Assembly: GCA_000697335.1 (NCBI GenBank)
Contig: JNEM01016614.1
Span: forward strand, 1 to 28,769
Length of the DNA stretch: 28,769 bases
Reading direction: 5' to 3'
DNA from: Conidiobolus incongruus B7586
Taxonomy: Eukaryota > Entomophthoromycota > Entomophthoromycetes > Entomophthorales > Conidiobolaceae
Shown: in pieces, positions 20,380-28,769 of the stretch
Layout: each line of letters opens with the position of its first letter
Position numbering within the stretch: the first letter of the stretch is position 1
Translations under genes and position numbers: made by a program
Notes under the pieces: model-generated
The model's input: the letters and a program-made list of their open reading frames with translations, nothing else
What the model was told of the DNA's origin: nothing
Databases searched by the model: none

Positions 20380-22340
20380 TTTTAAGGGAATATTCATGTA
20401 TGCAATATTACAAGGATTAGATTGGCTGAAAGCTCATTTCCGACACTTTGAATTAAACAAATTACTGTGAAACGATGGTTCAAAGAATTAAATTTGATGA
20501 CATAATTTTATTTCAAATTCCTTCCCGTCAATTTCATAGTAATTAAAATTTATAGTAATTTTGTCACAAATTAATAAATTGTTAAAATTATATCAAGCCA
20601 AGCTAAATATTTTTCACTAAATAATCCATAAGATTCCCTCAAGTTTTTATTAATCAATTAACTCAATCACAAGCTAAAATGCTTTTTGAATTTCTAGTTA
20701 TTTCATTTGAAATTAATATAGCTAACAAGCTGATTAACTGATCAAATAAACAAGTATATGTGCATATAACATTCTGATCTATAATGAAAAAAATTCTTTT
20801 TTCTATATTTGGTATTTAATAATAAACATGTATTTTACTTTATTCTTTGAATGAAAAATATAAAATAATAAATCATTCCTAAATAATGTTAAAAAAATTT
20901 AAAATTTTATTTTAAAAATTAAATACCTGTATTGAACTTAAGTTTGATAATATGTTTTTTCTATTATCATTATTTATAACGTTTAAATCTATAAGTTTTA
21001 GCTTAATTGATATTTTATTTGAAACCCTTATATTATAATCATTTTTAGGTACTAGACCTTAACGTATTCTAAAATCTATAATTTAATTTATATTAATTAT
21101 TTTTAAGTTTTATTAGTTTTATTTATAAACGTAGCATTTTTTTCTTTTTAATAAATTTATTAAATTAATGTCATTTTATCATTATCAAAACTAAATGATT
21201 GTCCATAAATTTCCTTATTTATCAAAATTTTATTCATAATAACCAAAATTTACCATTAAATCAATATGTCAACAATTATTTAAATAATTTAATTTATTGT
21301 TAGATGGCTAATATAGCGTCATTGTTATTATTTATTATTAACACCATATTCAATGTAGTTATTATTGGTTCTAATAGTAAAGTACGTATCGAATGGTGAA
21401 TAACTGAACTGATTAATCATAATAATCTCAAAGTTATTTATAATTCAAAAAAATTCAAATATTATTATAATATAAACATATACTTAAACTCATTAAAAAT
21501 CTTGAATAACTTATATTAGCTTTATATTATTGAGTAAATTTTGTTATTTTATATTAAATTCAATTTATATGACAATCTGAAAAAATTACTGATAAATTTT
21601 AAAAATTTCCAAAACCAGTGATTTTTCAATTTTTACTATTAATGATTATAATGCTATTATAATTTCAATATATTCATAATATGATTTTTTTACATTTCAG
21701 TCATATATCCTTGGCAGATTAAGGTTAACAAGCATTTTTATTTAAAAATTGTTGAATACTGATATTAGTACTTAATCAGGAAATTATACATTATGATTTT
21801 TTCTTAAAATATTAAATAAACCTTCAATAATTGAAGATATATAGTATAATATAATATAATATAATATAATATATAGTAATATTAGGTTTATATTATGATT
21901 ATTATTTTAATGTTTTTCTTAATAGGCAAAGTTTAATATCTTATTTTGGAATGAATACAATTTCAAATTGATCCACATCAATCAAATTAGAAAATTAATT
22001 TTTAATTTTATCCCTTCTGTTATTCAAATCTATTGTATAACAAAAATCTGAATACTTTCAAACAAATTCAAATACAAATTATACCTTCAGTTTTTAAAAA
22101 ACATGACTATATTGAAGTATATAGAATTTAAAATATAAAGTAAATCATACTATTGAAAACAATAACTGATATTTCATAAAAACAAATTTGTTCTATTTAT
22201 TAATAATTTGATTATATAATGAAATTTAAGATTAATTAGATTTAACTTATGACAAAGTTTCCATATAGAGGAAATTTACAAATGAATTTGATTTGATTTT
22301 TGCCAATTTTAAAAATTTCAAATTTTTGAATAATATTTAA
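20380..22340. other. AT-rich region between ADH-1 and the membrane-protein frame
   Basis: Nearly 2 kb without a supported gene. The proximal 400 bases are less AT-rich and probably regulatory for ADH-1. At 21304-21399 a 31-residue plus-strand frame begins MANIASLLLFIINTIFNVVI, which looks like a signal peptide but ends at once; it could be a first exon or chance. An ATAAT pentamer tandem run lies at 21844-21870. Confidence 0.45.
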
Positions 22341-22733
22341 TTAAGGCCAGAATATCTTATATTTGATGTCTAGTGTTGCTGGCTTGAGTTCTCGAAGAGC
22401 TATGGCAGTCATTTTTCCATTAATAGGAGATGTGAAAACTTGCAGCAATAAACTAACGAAGAGGGGAACATACACAAGTCCTAGAGCGATAGCGATAGCT
22501 ACTGTGTTATCATAAAGTTGAGGAGGATATGGAACAGGAAGATTCACGTGAAGTAGAATAGGTTATTTATTAATTAAAAATGGTAGGAGACCTATAATAA
22601 GTAAAGAGATCAAAAAATAGGAGAAAGAGAGGAGAATCATTGACAAAGAGAAATCGAAGTAAGAGCGAAATTCTATTAAGGTGAGCATTTGTGGTATCAT
22701 ATTTATCATAGCTTCTAGATTAGGGCATGACAT
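22341..22733 (-). pseudogene. Small hydrophobic membrane-protein frame with one in-frame stop
   Basis: One minus-strand frame of 131 codons runs from the ATG at 22733 (directly preceded by an in-frame TGA) to TAA at 22343-22341, with a single internal TAA at 22565-22563. The first 56 residues contain a membrane segment (MILLSFSYFLISLLIIGLL). The second part contains another (VAIAIALGLVYVPLFVSLLL) and ends DIKYKIFWP. The downstream part has no ATG near its start, so the two halves probably belonged to one protein. The stretch is clearly less AT-rich than its flanks, as real genes here are. An intron removing the stop is not apparent: there is no AG between the stop and about 22505. I do not recognise the family. 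A sequencing error or a tolerated stop are alternatives. Confidence 0.5.
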
Positions 22734-23389
22734 TCAATCAATGGAAAAGGTGTATAGTTTCACATCATGACATTTGATATTATGAAATCAAGATCGGAAT
22801 TCAGTTTCGATATTATTATTATAATACTTCTTTGAGATTATGTTGTAAGACTTTTTTGATATAAATGCTAAAATTTGATCAACTTAATATCACACTATTT
22901 TGTTTTAGATTACCAATTTACAATTAAAATTATTAAATATAAAATATGAATTAAAGATAAAATATCATTTCTAGTTTACAGTTATTAGATTTTGATGATA
23001 TAACAATCAAAACTTACTATAAAATAGTTTGGTAATAAACATCGATAGAAATATTAACTTTGGTAATTATATTATTAGAATTGATGAAATAGTTTCTTAG
23101 TAATATATAAACTAAATCGCTACGTTTAAATCTCTTTTTATAAATTTAATATATATATATATATATATATCATTATAAGAAAAAGGGAAATTGTAAAAGT
23201 GAATATAATTTTGAATTTCATAATGCATGAAATTGATTTTATTCCAAGGCGGGTTAAAATTTGTCATATTGAAGTAATTCCGATAATCACCCACTTCAAA
23301 ATTTTTACTCAAAAATTTAAATCGATTCAAGTCGGGGATTATTATTAATTTCAAATAAAATCAATGATTTAACTTTAATTTAAAATTAG
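22734..23389. other. Upstream region of ADH-2
   Basis: About 650 bases. A TA dinucleotide run lies at 23145-23170. The last 200 bases are less AT-skewed and carry G-rich patches (GGCGGG near 23250, GTCGGGGA near 23330) that may be regulatory. The 80-residue minus-strand frame here runs through the TA repeat and is not credible as a gene. Confidence 0.45.
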
Positions 23390-23397
23390 TATAAATA
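23390..23397 (+). promoter_or_regulatory. TATA box of ADH-2
   Basis: TATAAATA begins 92 bases before the ATG at 23482. The spacing agrees with the other array genes. Confidence 0.6.
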
Positions 23398-23449
23398 GTA
23401 ATCTGTTAAAACTGTATCAAGCATCAAATTCAAATTCATTTATTCATCC

Positions 23450-23481
23450 AATTAATCAATTAATCAATTAATCAATTAATC
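23450..23481 (+). repeat. AATTAATC tandem repeat in the ADH-2 leader
   Basis: Four near-perfect copies of the 8-mer AATTAATC abut the start codon of ADH-2 and would lie in its 5' UTR. The leaders of the two later ADH pseudogenes have shorter, related TCAATC/ATTAG sequence without the expansion. Confidence 0.75.
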
Positions 23482-24537
23482 ATGACTACACAAGGAAAAT
23501 TCGACGAGATCCACGCTTGGGCTTGCCATGGTAAAGGTGAGAAAATTGTTCCTTTCACATACAAAGCTAGACCCCTTGGCGAAAATGATGTTGAAATCGA
23601 AATCTCTCACTGTGGTATCTGTGGTAGCGATATCCACACCATGGACAGCGGTTGGGGACCTTCTGACTACCCAGTTGTTACTGGTCACGAAATTATTGGA
23701 ACTGTTACTGCTGCTGGTCCCAAAGTCTCTAATATCAAAGTTGGTGATCGAGTTGGAGTTGGTGCTCAATCTGGTGCATGCTTGAAATCTGATTGTAAAC
23801 AATGTCCTAAAGGAATCGATAATCTTTGTTCTCAAAGAGTCTTGACCTATAATGACAGGTGGTCTGATAATGAAAAGACTTATGGTGGTTACGCTGAAGC
23901 TATTCGTGTTCAGAGCAATTATGCCATCAAGATTCCTGATAACCTTCCATCAGAATATGCTGCTCCACTAATGTGTGCTGGTGTTACTGTTTTCGCTCCA
24001 ATGGCCAAATATAATATTAAAAAAGGCGATACTGTTGGCATCATTGGAATTGGAGGATTAGGTCACTTGGCACTACAGTTCGCTAACAAACTTGGAGCTG
24101 AAGTTTATGCTTTGTCCAGATCATCAAACAAGAAGGAGGAATGTTTGAAATTGGGAGCTACTCACTTTGTAAATACCTCCAACTCAGAAGAAGTAGCCAA
24201 CTTGAAAAACAAACTCGATTACCTTATTGTAACTAACAATGCTGATAATGCTCCCTGGAATGAATATGCTAGTTTCATCCAAGCCGAAGGCAAAATAATT
24301 CTTCTTGCAGTTCCTGAAACACCTATTGTAATCAATCCAGCCAGTCTTGTTATGAATGCCATTGCTATAACAGGATCTGCAATTGGTTCAATTCATGAAC
24401 TTGAGCATACGTTAGAATTCGCCGCAAAACACGATATTCGACCATTGATTCAAGAATTTCCTATGACTCAAGTTAACGAAGGTGTTCAATATGTCAGAGA
24501 TGGTAAAGTGAGATACAGGGTTGTCTTGAAAAACTAA
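23482..24537 (+). CDS. Zinc-dependent NADP(H) alcohol dehydrogenase, cinnamyl-alcohol/Adh6-like (ADH-2)
   Basis: An intact intronless frame of 351 residues, one longer than ADH-1 because of an extra Thr at the start (MTTQGKF). It keeps every key residue: Cys47 in GICGSD, His69-Glu70 in GHE, Cys165 in APLMCAG, the structural cysteines in CLKSDCKQCPKGIDNLC, GIGGLG at 189-194, and SRSSNK after the second strand of the nucleotide fold, which favours NADP(H). Its structural-zinc loop begins GAQSGAC, as I recall from many fungal homologues, whereas ADH-1 has GCIVSSC. The carboxyl end, VNEGVQYVRDGKVRYRVVLKN, is identical in the two genes. It is predicted to reduce or oxidise small alcohol/aldehyde pairs in the cytosol. 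It is transcribed away from ADH-1, so the ~3.2 kb between them holds both promoters. Note that the run of residues quoted is split here for length: VNEGVQYVRD then GKVRYRVVLKN. Confidence 0.95.
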   Translation: MTTQGKFDEIHAWACHGKGEKIVPFTYKARPLGENDVEIEISHCGICGSDIHTMDSGWGPSDYPVVTGHEIIGTVTAAGPKVSNIKVGDRVGVGAQSGACLKSDCKQCPKGIDNLCSQRVLTYNDRWSDNEKTYGGYAEAIRVQSNYAIKIPDNLPSEYAAPLMCAGVTVFAPMAKYNIKKGDTVGIIGIGGLGHLALQFANKLGAEVYALSRSSNKKEECLKLGATHFVNTSNSEEVANLKNKLDYLIVTNNADNAPWNEYASFIQAEGKIILLAVPETPIVINPASLVMNAIAITGSAIGSIHELEHTLEFAAKHDIRPLIQEFPMTQVNEGVQYVRDGKVRYRVVLKN

Positions 24538-25724
24538 ATGTAACATTTTTATATTAATCATATATTCTACTAATACTTTTAGCAATAAACATATTTTCTT
24601 ATCAAGTTATTAATATTTTTTTCTGACTATCCTTGAGTTGTGAAAATATTTTTCGAATTCATTCATATATGAACACTTTTTTGGAATTAAATTTTATTCA
24701 TAAATTTCTCCTAACTTTTTTTCAACATTATTTAAAAGTGTTTTGACTCTATTTTATTAATATTAGTATATTCAGCAAAAGATTTTTCATATATCAATTA
24801 ATGCAATCAAAACAATTTATAATAGGTACTATGAATTAAATATATATATATATATATATATTATTTATTATATTTTTCCTCATCTAATGCAACTAAAATA
24901 ATATTTAATATATTATTGCTTTGATTACGAGAATATATTGTAACATTAATAGAGAAATAAATACAATCTTATTAATGCAATAAAATCATCTTGTTATATT
25001 TATATTTTGAGTTATAAAACTTTTACCTGATATAATACCAGATATATTTTGAATTTATAGTTAATTAATAATACAACAATCACAAAAAATACCATAACAT
25101 TAAATTTTCTGAAAAATATTACAGAATCTGTATTAAAAACATGACTATATTTGGTGAAATATCAACGATCATATTGAAAATATATGCTGTAATTAAGTGA
25201 GTAATATCAATGTTAATATCGTGGCACTTATTAGATTTTATCAATGAAATTTAAATTTTTTCATTTTGTTAATATCCGGAAATTGAAAAATGAATTTGTA
25301 AGACAAAGTCACAAAATCTATTGAATTTGATTTTTTATTTAAAAATATAAGATTAAATAATAAAATTGTTATAAATTATATTCAGCAAATATGTTTTACG
25401 CATTATCATCTTAATATTTCAGCTTAGGTAACTTATAATTCAATTTTCAAAATATCAGTAATTGAATAATAATCATAATATTAAAATTTTATTATTTTAT
25501 GAAATAATATTAGATATAAATTTAACTTGTATTAAATGATATATAAAATCAGGAATGATTTATAAGATTTTAATTCTTTTAATCCAGCAATCTTTATTTA
25601 AGAAAGAAAAGTTTTTTGTAATAATTTAGTGATCATATAAAAATATTTCAACTTAATTTTTTCAAATATATCACAGATTTTGTGTTTATAATGTTAAATA
25701 AATAACGGTTATTGAGGTTAAAGT
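24538..25724. other. AT-rich region downstream of ADH-2
   Basis: About 1.2 kb without a supported gene. AATAAA occurs at about 24583, a plausible polyadenylation signal for ADH-2. A TA run lies at 24840-24861. Confidence 0.45.
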
Positions 25725-26060
25725 TAATATAGTCAAAAGGAAGACTTAAATTAGATATGATATAATAAATTTAATATATCAGTGAGTTTATTTAATCTTT
25801 CAATATATTAGTTAATATAAATATATTAAGTGTTATATATATCAGTTGATCTAATATTATTATAATATTAACAATAGTTTCAACTTTTATAAGAATAGTG
25901 ATTAATAATAATCAAAGAAAAAGATAAGAATTTAAGAAAAAAGAATATGTTTATTAAGTTTATATATATAATTAAGTTACAAAGTATAAATTACTGGATT
26001 AATTTCAAGTCAATATAAATATAGAGTTATATGTAAGGATTTAGAGAGCCATCTCTTAAG
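25725..26060 (+). repeat. Dispersed repeat, family 2, copy A
   Basis: This ~335 bp stretch shares ordered blocks with 28283-28643: a shared GGAAGACTTAA near the start, TTATAATATTAACAA in the middle, AAAGTATAAATTA (or AAAGGTATAAATTA) further on, and a similar end with ATATAGA..TATAAG/GATTTAGA. There is no coding frame. The class is unknown; a solo terminal repeat or a short non-autonomous element are both possible, and I saw no convincing terminal motif. Confidence 0.4.
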
Positions 26061-26723
26061 AAAATTGGAATTAAATAAGGTAAATCATATCTTATAGCAA
26101 TACTACTTTGATATACATTATTCTAAAGCGTCCCCATTATTAACAAATTTCAATTCAATAAAATCTAATATTTTGAAAAAAAAGGAAATATCATTTATAT
26201 TTTTGGTAAAAAATAAATCATATCCAATGGCGAATAATTTAATAATAGATATTGATATTATAGCTGGAATACATATAAAGTATATATTACAACTAAAAAT
26301 TTGAAAAAATTAATGACAAACATAATTTGGCTGTGTACTATGAAAGTAATATTTCACATAGAATTATTCATATTACTAACATAATACATCTCTCATATAG
26401 ACATATTTCCAAATAATATATATGATTTAGTGATTTCAAAAAAATTTATTTATAATTTTTCAAGTATATTTTGGAAACTATAATCAATTCAGTAATAACA
26501 TAAGATAAAATTTATTGAACACATATATTCTACTTAAGTCAATTCTAATTACATCTAATTAGCTAAATTTTTGGCAAGTTAACATTTGTCGTATCAGTAT
26601 ATTTTGAATTCGTAACTTTGTTAAATGTGATATGTCAAACAGGATTCAAGTTGAAGCGACAAATATTATTGATTTTATAAGCTTGTATTCAAATTAAGTG
26701 ATTGAAATTAAGATTGCTTTAAG
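26061..26723. other. AT-rich upstream region of ADH pseudogene 4
   Basis: About 660 bases with no coding signal. The last 150 bases are less AT-skewed, as in the promoters of the intact ADH genes. Confidence 0.4.
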
Positions 26724-26732
26724 TATATAAAG
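26724..26732 (+). promoter_or_regulatory. Retained TATA box of ADH pseudogene 4
   Basis: TATATAAAG begins 76 bases before the ATG at 26800, the same arrangement as in the working genes, so the dead copy may still be transcribed. Confidence 0.55.
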
Positions 26733-26799
26733 CGTCAGGGAAAATTTACATTTGAAATCACAATCAAGCTCATATACTCATTCAACCTATTAATTAGCC

Positions 26800-27616
26800 A
26801 TGTTTACTCAAGTAAAATTCGATCAAATCAAAGCTTGGGCTTTTCATGGTAAAGGTGAGAAAAATGTCCCTTTCACTTACAAGGCTAGATCCATTGATGA
26901 AATTAATATTGAAGATCAGGTCTCTCACTGCGGTGTCTTTGCTAGTGACGCCCACACCATGGACCGTGGCTGGAGTTCTTCCAATAATTCAGTCATTACT
27001 GGTTACGAAATTATTGGAACTCTTACTGCTGCTGGCCCAAAAGTTACTCATATTAGATTCAGTGATGGAGTTGGTATCGGTCCCCAATTGGGAGCTTGCT
27101 TAAGAAATGATTGTGAACAATGTCAGAAAGAGAACAATGCTCACTGCCCTCATGGGGTTTTTACCTATAATGAGAGATGGCCCGATAATGAGAAATCCTA
27201 TGGACGATACGAATAAACTGTTTGTGTTTATAGTGAGTATGCATTTAAAGCTCCAGATAATCTTCCATCGGAATATGTAGCTCCTCTTATGTGTGCTGGA
27301 GTCACTGTTTTTTCACTAATGATCAAACATGATATTTAGAGAAATGAAACCGTTGGAGTTATGGGAATTGGAGGTCTAGGTCATTTAGCTTTACAGTTTG
27401 CCAACAAACTTGGTGCTAAGGTATATGCTTTATCTAGATCAGAAAATAAGAGAGAAGAGTGTTTGAAATTTGAAGCACACCACTTTGTCAACACTTCCCA
27501 ACTTGAAGAAATTAAGAAATTGGAGAATAATCTCAAGTATCTTATTGTAATCAGTAGTAACAATAGCCATTAATTGGATGACTTGGCTTGTTTAATTTTT
27601 AGTTAGCAAAGTAAGA
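26800..27616 (+). pseudogene. Truncated alcohol dehydrogenase pseudogene, cut by a TIR element
   Basis: From the ATG at 26800 (MFTQVKFDQIKAWAFHGKGEK) the frame follows ADH-1/ADH-2. It has TAA at 27214-27216 (a Glu codon in the sisters), TAG at 27337-27339 (Lys), TAA at about 27571-27573 and a further TAG near 27602. Key residues are also lost: the catalytic cysteine region reads GVFASDAH instead of GICGSDIH, and GHE reads GYE. The four structural cysteines and GIGGLGHLALQFANKLGA survive. Homology continues codon by codon up to ~27615 (equivalent of residue 270), exactly where element copy 3 starts, so the last ~80 codons are displaced or lost. The TATA box is retained. Confidence 0.93.
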
Positions 27617-28230
27617 AATGGCAAATTTTTAATTTTTGATCTTTCAAATATATTTTTAGTTTTGATAATAATTTAAATATAAAATATATCAGAGTGATAG
27701 TGTTTTTAAGCTATATATATATTGAATTATATTTATTTCTTTATTCAAAATATTTTTACTTAAAAGTTCACTCTAGAAAATCACATTTAAACCAAACAAT
27801 GATCATCAAGAGTTCTTTTATTTTTGTATCATTAAAACACAACCGCAAACCTTTTAAAGTAATTTAGAATTTATAAACATTTATCAAATTATTAATTCTT
27901 TTACAGCTATAATCTATTACTAAATATACCATTTTAACACTTGAAAGGATATTATTTAATCTTTATTAAAGCTGTAAAACTAACCTTTATCAAAATTTTT
28001 TATTTATAAAGTTAAAAATAGTATTAAATAATAACCTCATTTTTAATTGAAAATTATGAAAATAATTTAATATTAACTATATAATTATATAATGATACTA
28101 TTCAAATTAATGTTTTAAAATGGTTTGATTAATAAAAATATAATATATACCATATTATTTAGTAAATGTTTTTATATTAAATTATTATAATTAATTAATT
28201 TTAAATTTTTTATATTATTTTATTTTAAAA
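27617..28230 (+). mobile_element. TIR-bordered non-coding repeat, family 1, copy 3 (5' part)
   Basis: It starts AATGGCAAATTTTTAATTTT and aligns in order with about the first 550 bp of copy 1: the ATTTTTGATCTTTCAAA block, the ACCTTTTAAAGTAATTTA block, the CTTGAAAGGA block and the TTAATATTAACTATATAA block. Similarity fades near 28170, and the right-hand part is replaced by the start of copy 4 in the opposite orientation. Its left end lies within the ADH pseudogene 4 homology. Confidence 0.6.
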
Positions 28231-28769
28231 AATGGGAATTTTTTCAATTAAAAATAAATTATAAGTGTAGAGATAAAATTACTGATATAGTACAGAGGAA
28301 GACTTAATATAAAATAGTGTGGCATAGAATGTGATAATATAATATGAAAATGTAAGCAAAGTTTAATTAAGCTTTGAACTGAAATAAGTCATTGATATAT
28401 CAAGATTTATATTAAATAGTGATAATATGTTATAATATTAACAAAATGTAGTCTTAATCTTAAATATAGTGTAAAAGTAGGAAATAGTAAAAATTGAGAG
28501 GAAAAAAGAAGAACTAGATTATTAGATGATTCAATGTTATTTATACAATTAATTCAGCTATAAAGGTATAAATTAATCATATAATTTATAGTTAATTAAA
28601 TTATATAGAAATATATATAAGAATTTAGAAAATTAGTCTTTTAATATAAATAAATATTTTAATATATAATATAAAAATCATAATATAATATAAATTTAAT
28701 AATTCTTTTTATTATTAATATCTTTTTGTTATATTTTTAATAAGTTTTTAAATTTTAAAAAATAAATAT
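28231..28769 (-). mobile_element. TIR-bordered non-coding repeat, family 1, copy 4 (inverted, runs off the window)
   Basis: It starts AATGGGAATTTTTTCAATTA, like the left end of copy 2 at 17694. From ~28692 to the end of the window it matches 17770-17850, including TTTTTGTTATATTTTTAATAAG. The extra ~360 bases between are the family 2 repeat at 28283-28643, apparently inserted into it. The other end lies outside the window. Confidence 0.55.
28283..28643 (+). repeat. Dispersed repeat, family 2, copy B, nested in element copy 4
   Basis: Shares ordered sequence blocks with 25725-26060 in the same orientation. Element copy 2 has only ~75 bases between its end and the landmark that in copy 4 lies ~460 bases from the end, so this repeat accounts for the length difference. 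No coding frame; class unknown. Confidence 0.4.

Noticed and set aside
23112-23354. 80-residue minus-strand open frame upstream of ADH-2
   Set aside because: It runs through the TA dinucleotide repeat (an IYIYIYI segment) and lies in the promoter region of ADH-2; no domain seen.
1-28769. CRISPR arrays, bacterial operons or riboswitches
   Set aside because: No spaced direct repeats. Spliceosomal introns, TATA promoters and gene spacing show eukaryotic DNA.

Overview
This window is very AT-rich eukaryotic DNA, most likely from an early-diverging fungus. Intergenic DNA is mostly A and T and genes are visibly richer in G and C. Two host genes carry many 49-70 nt GT-AG introns, with GTAA donors in 14 of 15 and TAG acceptors in 14 of 15. 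TAA, TAG and TGA all act as stops. The alcohol dehydrogenases carry the C-x4-C-x2-C-x7-C structural-zinc loop that I recall from filamentous-fungal members of the family. I lean towards an Entomophthoromycotina/Zoopagomycota-type genome (Conidiobolus-like), but this is inference.

Layout. 144-1386: first copy of a ~1.25 kb terminal-inverted-repeat element. 1753-2591 (-): an Elongin-A-like gene in seven small exons. 3520-6352 (-): a ten-exon gene for a 781-residue Q/P-rich protein I cannot name. 6360-12900: a gene-poor stretch holding two heavily decayed alcohol dehydrogenase (ADH) relics head to head (8662-9712) and two possible F-box/LRR relics. 12912-14693 (+): an intact intronless secreted GMC oxidoreductase. 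15238-27616: an ADH family array of pseudogene (-), intact gene (-), intact gene (+) and truncated pseudogene (+). A second element copy sits at 17694-18959, and a small membrane-protein frame with one in-frame stop at 22341-22733. 27617-28769: two more element copies facing each other, one of them breaking the last ADH pseudogene.

How the genes fit together. A secreted FAD alcohol oxidase/dehydrogenase lies beside two intact cytosolic NADP(H)-type zinc alcohol dehydrogenases, and four more ADH loci are dead. A GMC oxidase that makes aldehyde (and H2O2, if it uses oxygen) and an Adh6-like reductase that turns aldehyde back to alcohol could form a redox cycle or aldehyde-detoxification pair; this is inference. 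The ADH family shows birth and death at one locus: duplication in both orientations, a gene-conversion-like tract between ADH-1 and the pseudogene 3 kb away, nonsense decay with C-to-T/G-to-A bias, and truncation by a repeat. Elongin A and the 781-residue protein are probably nuclear housekeeping genes unrelated to the array.
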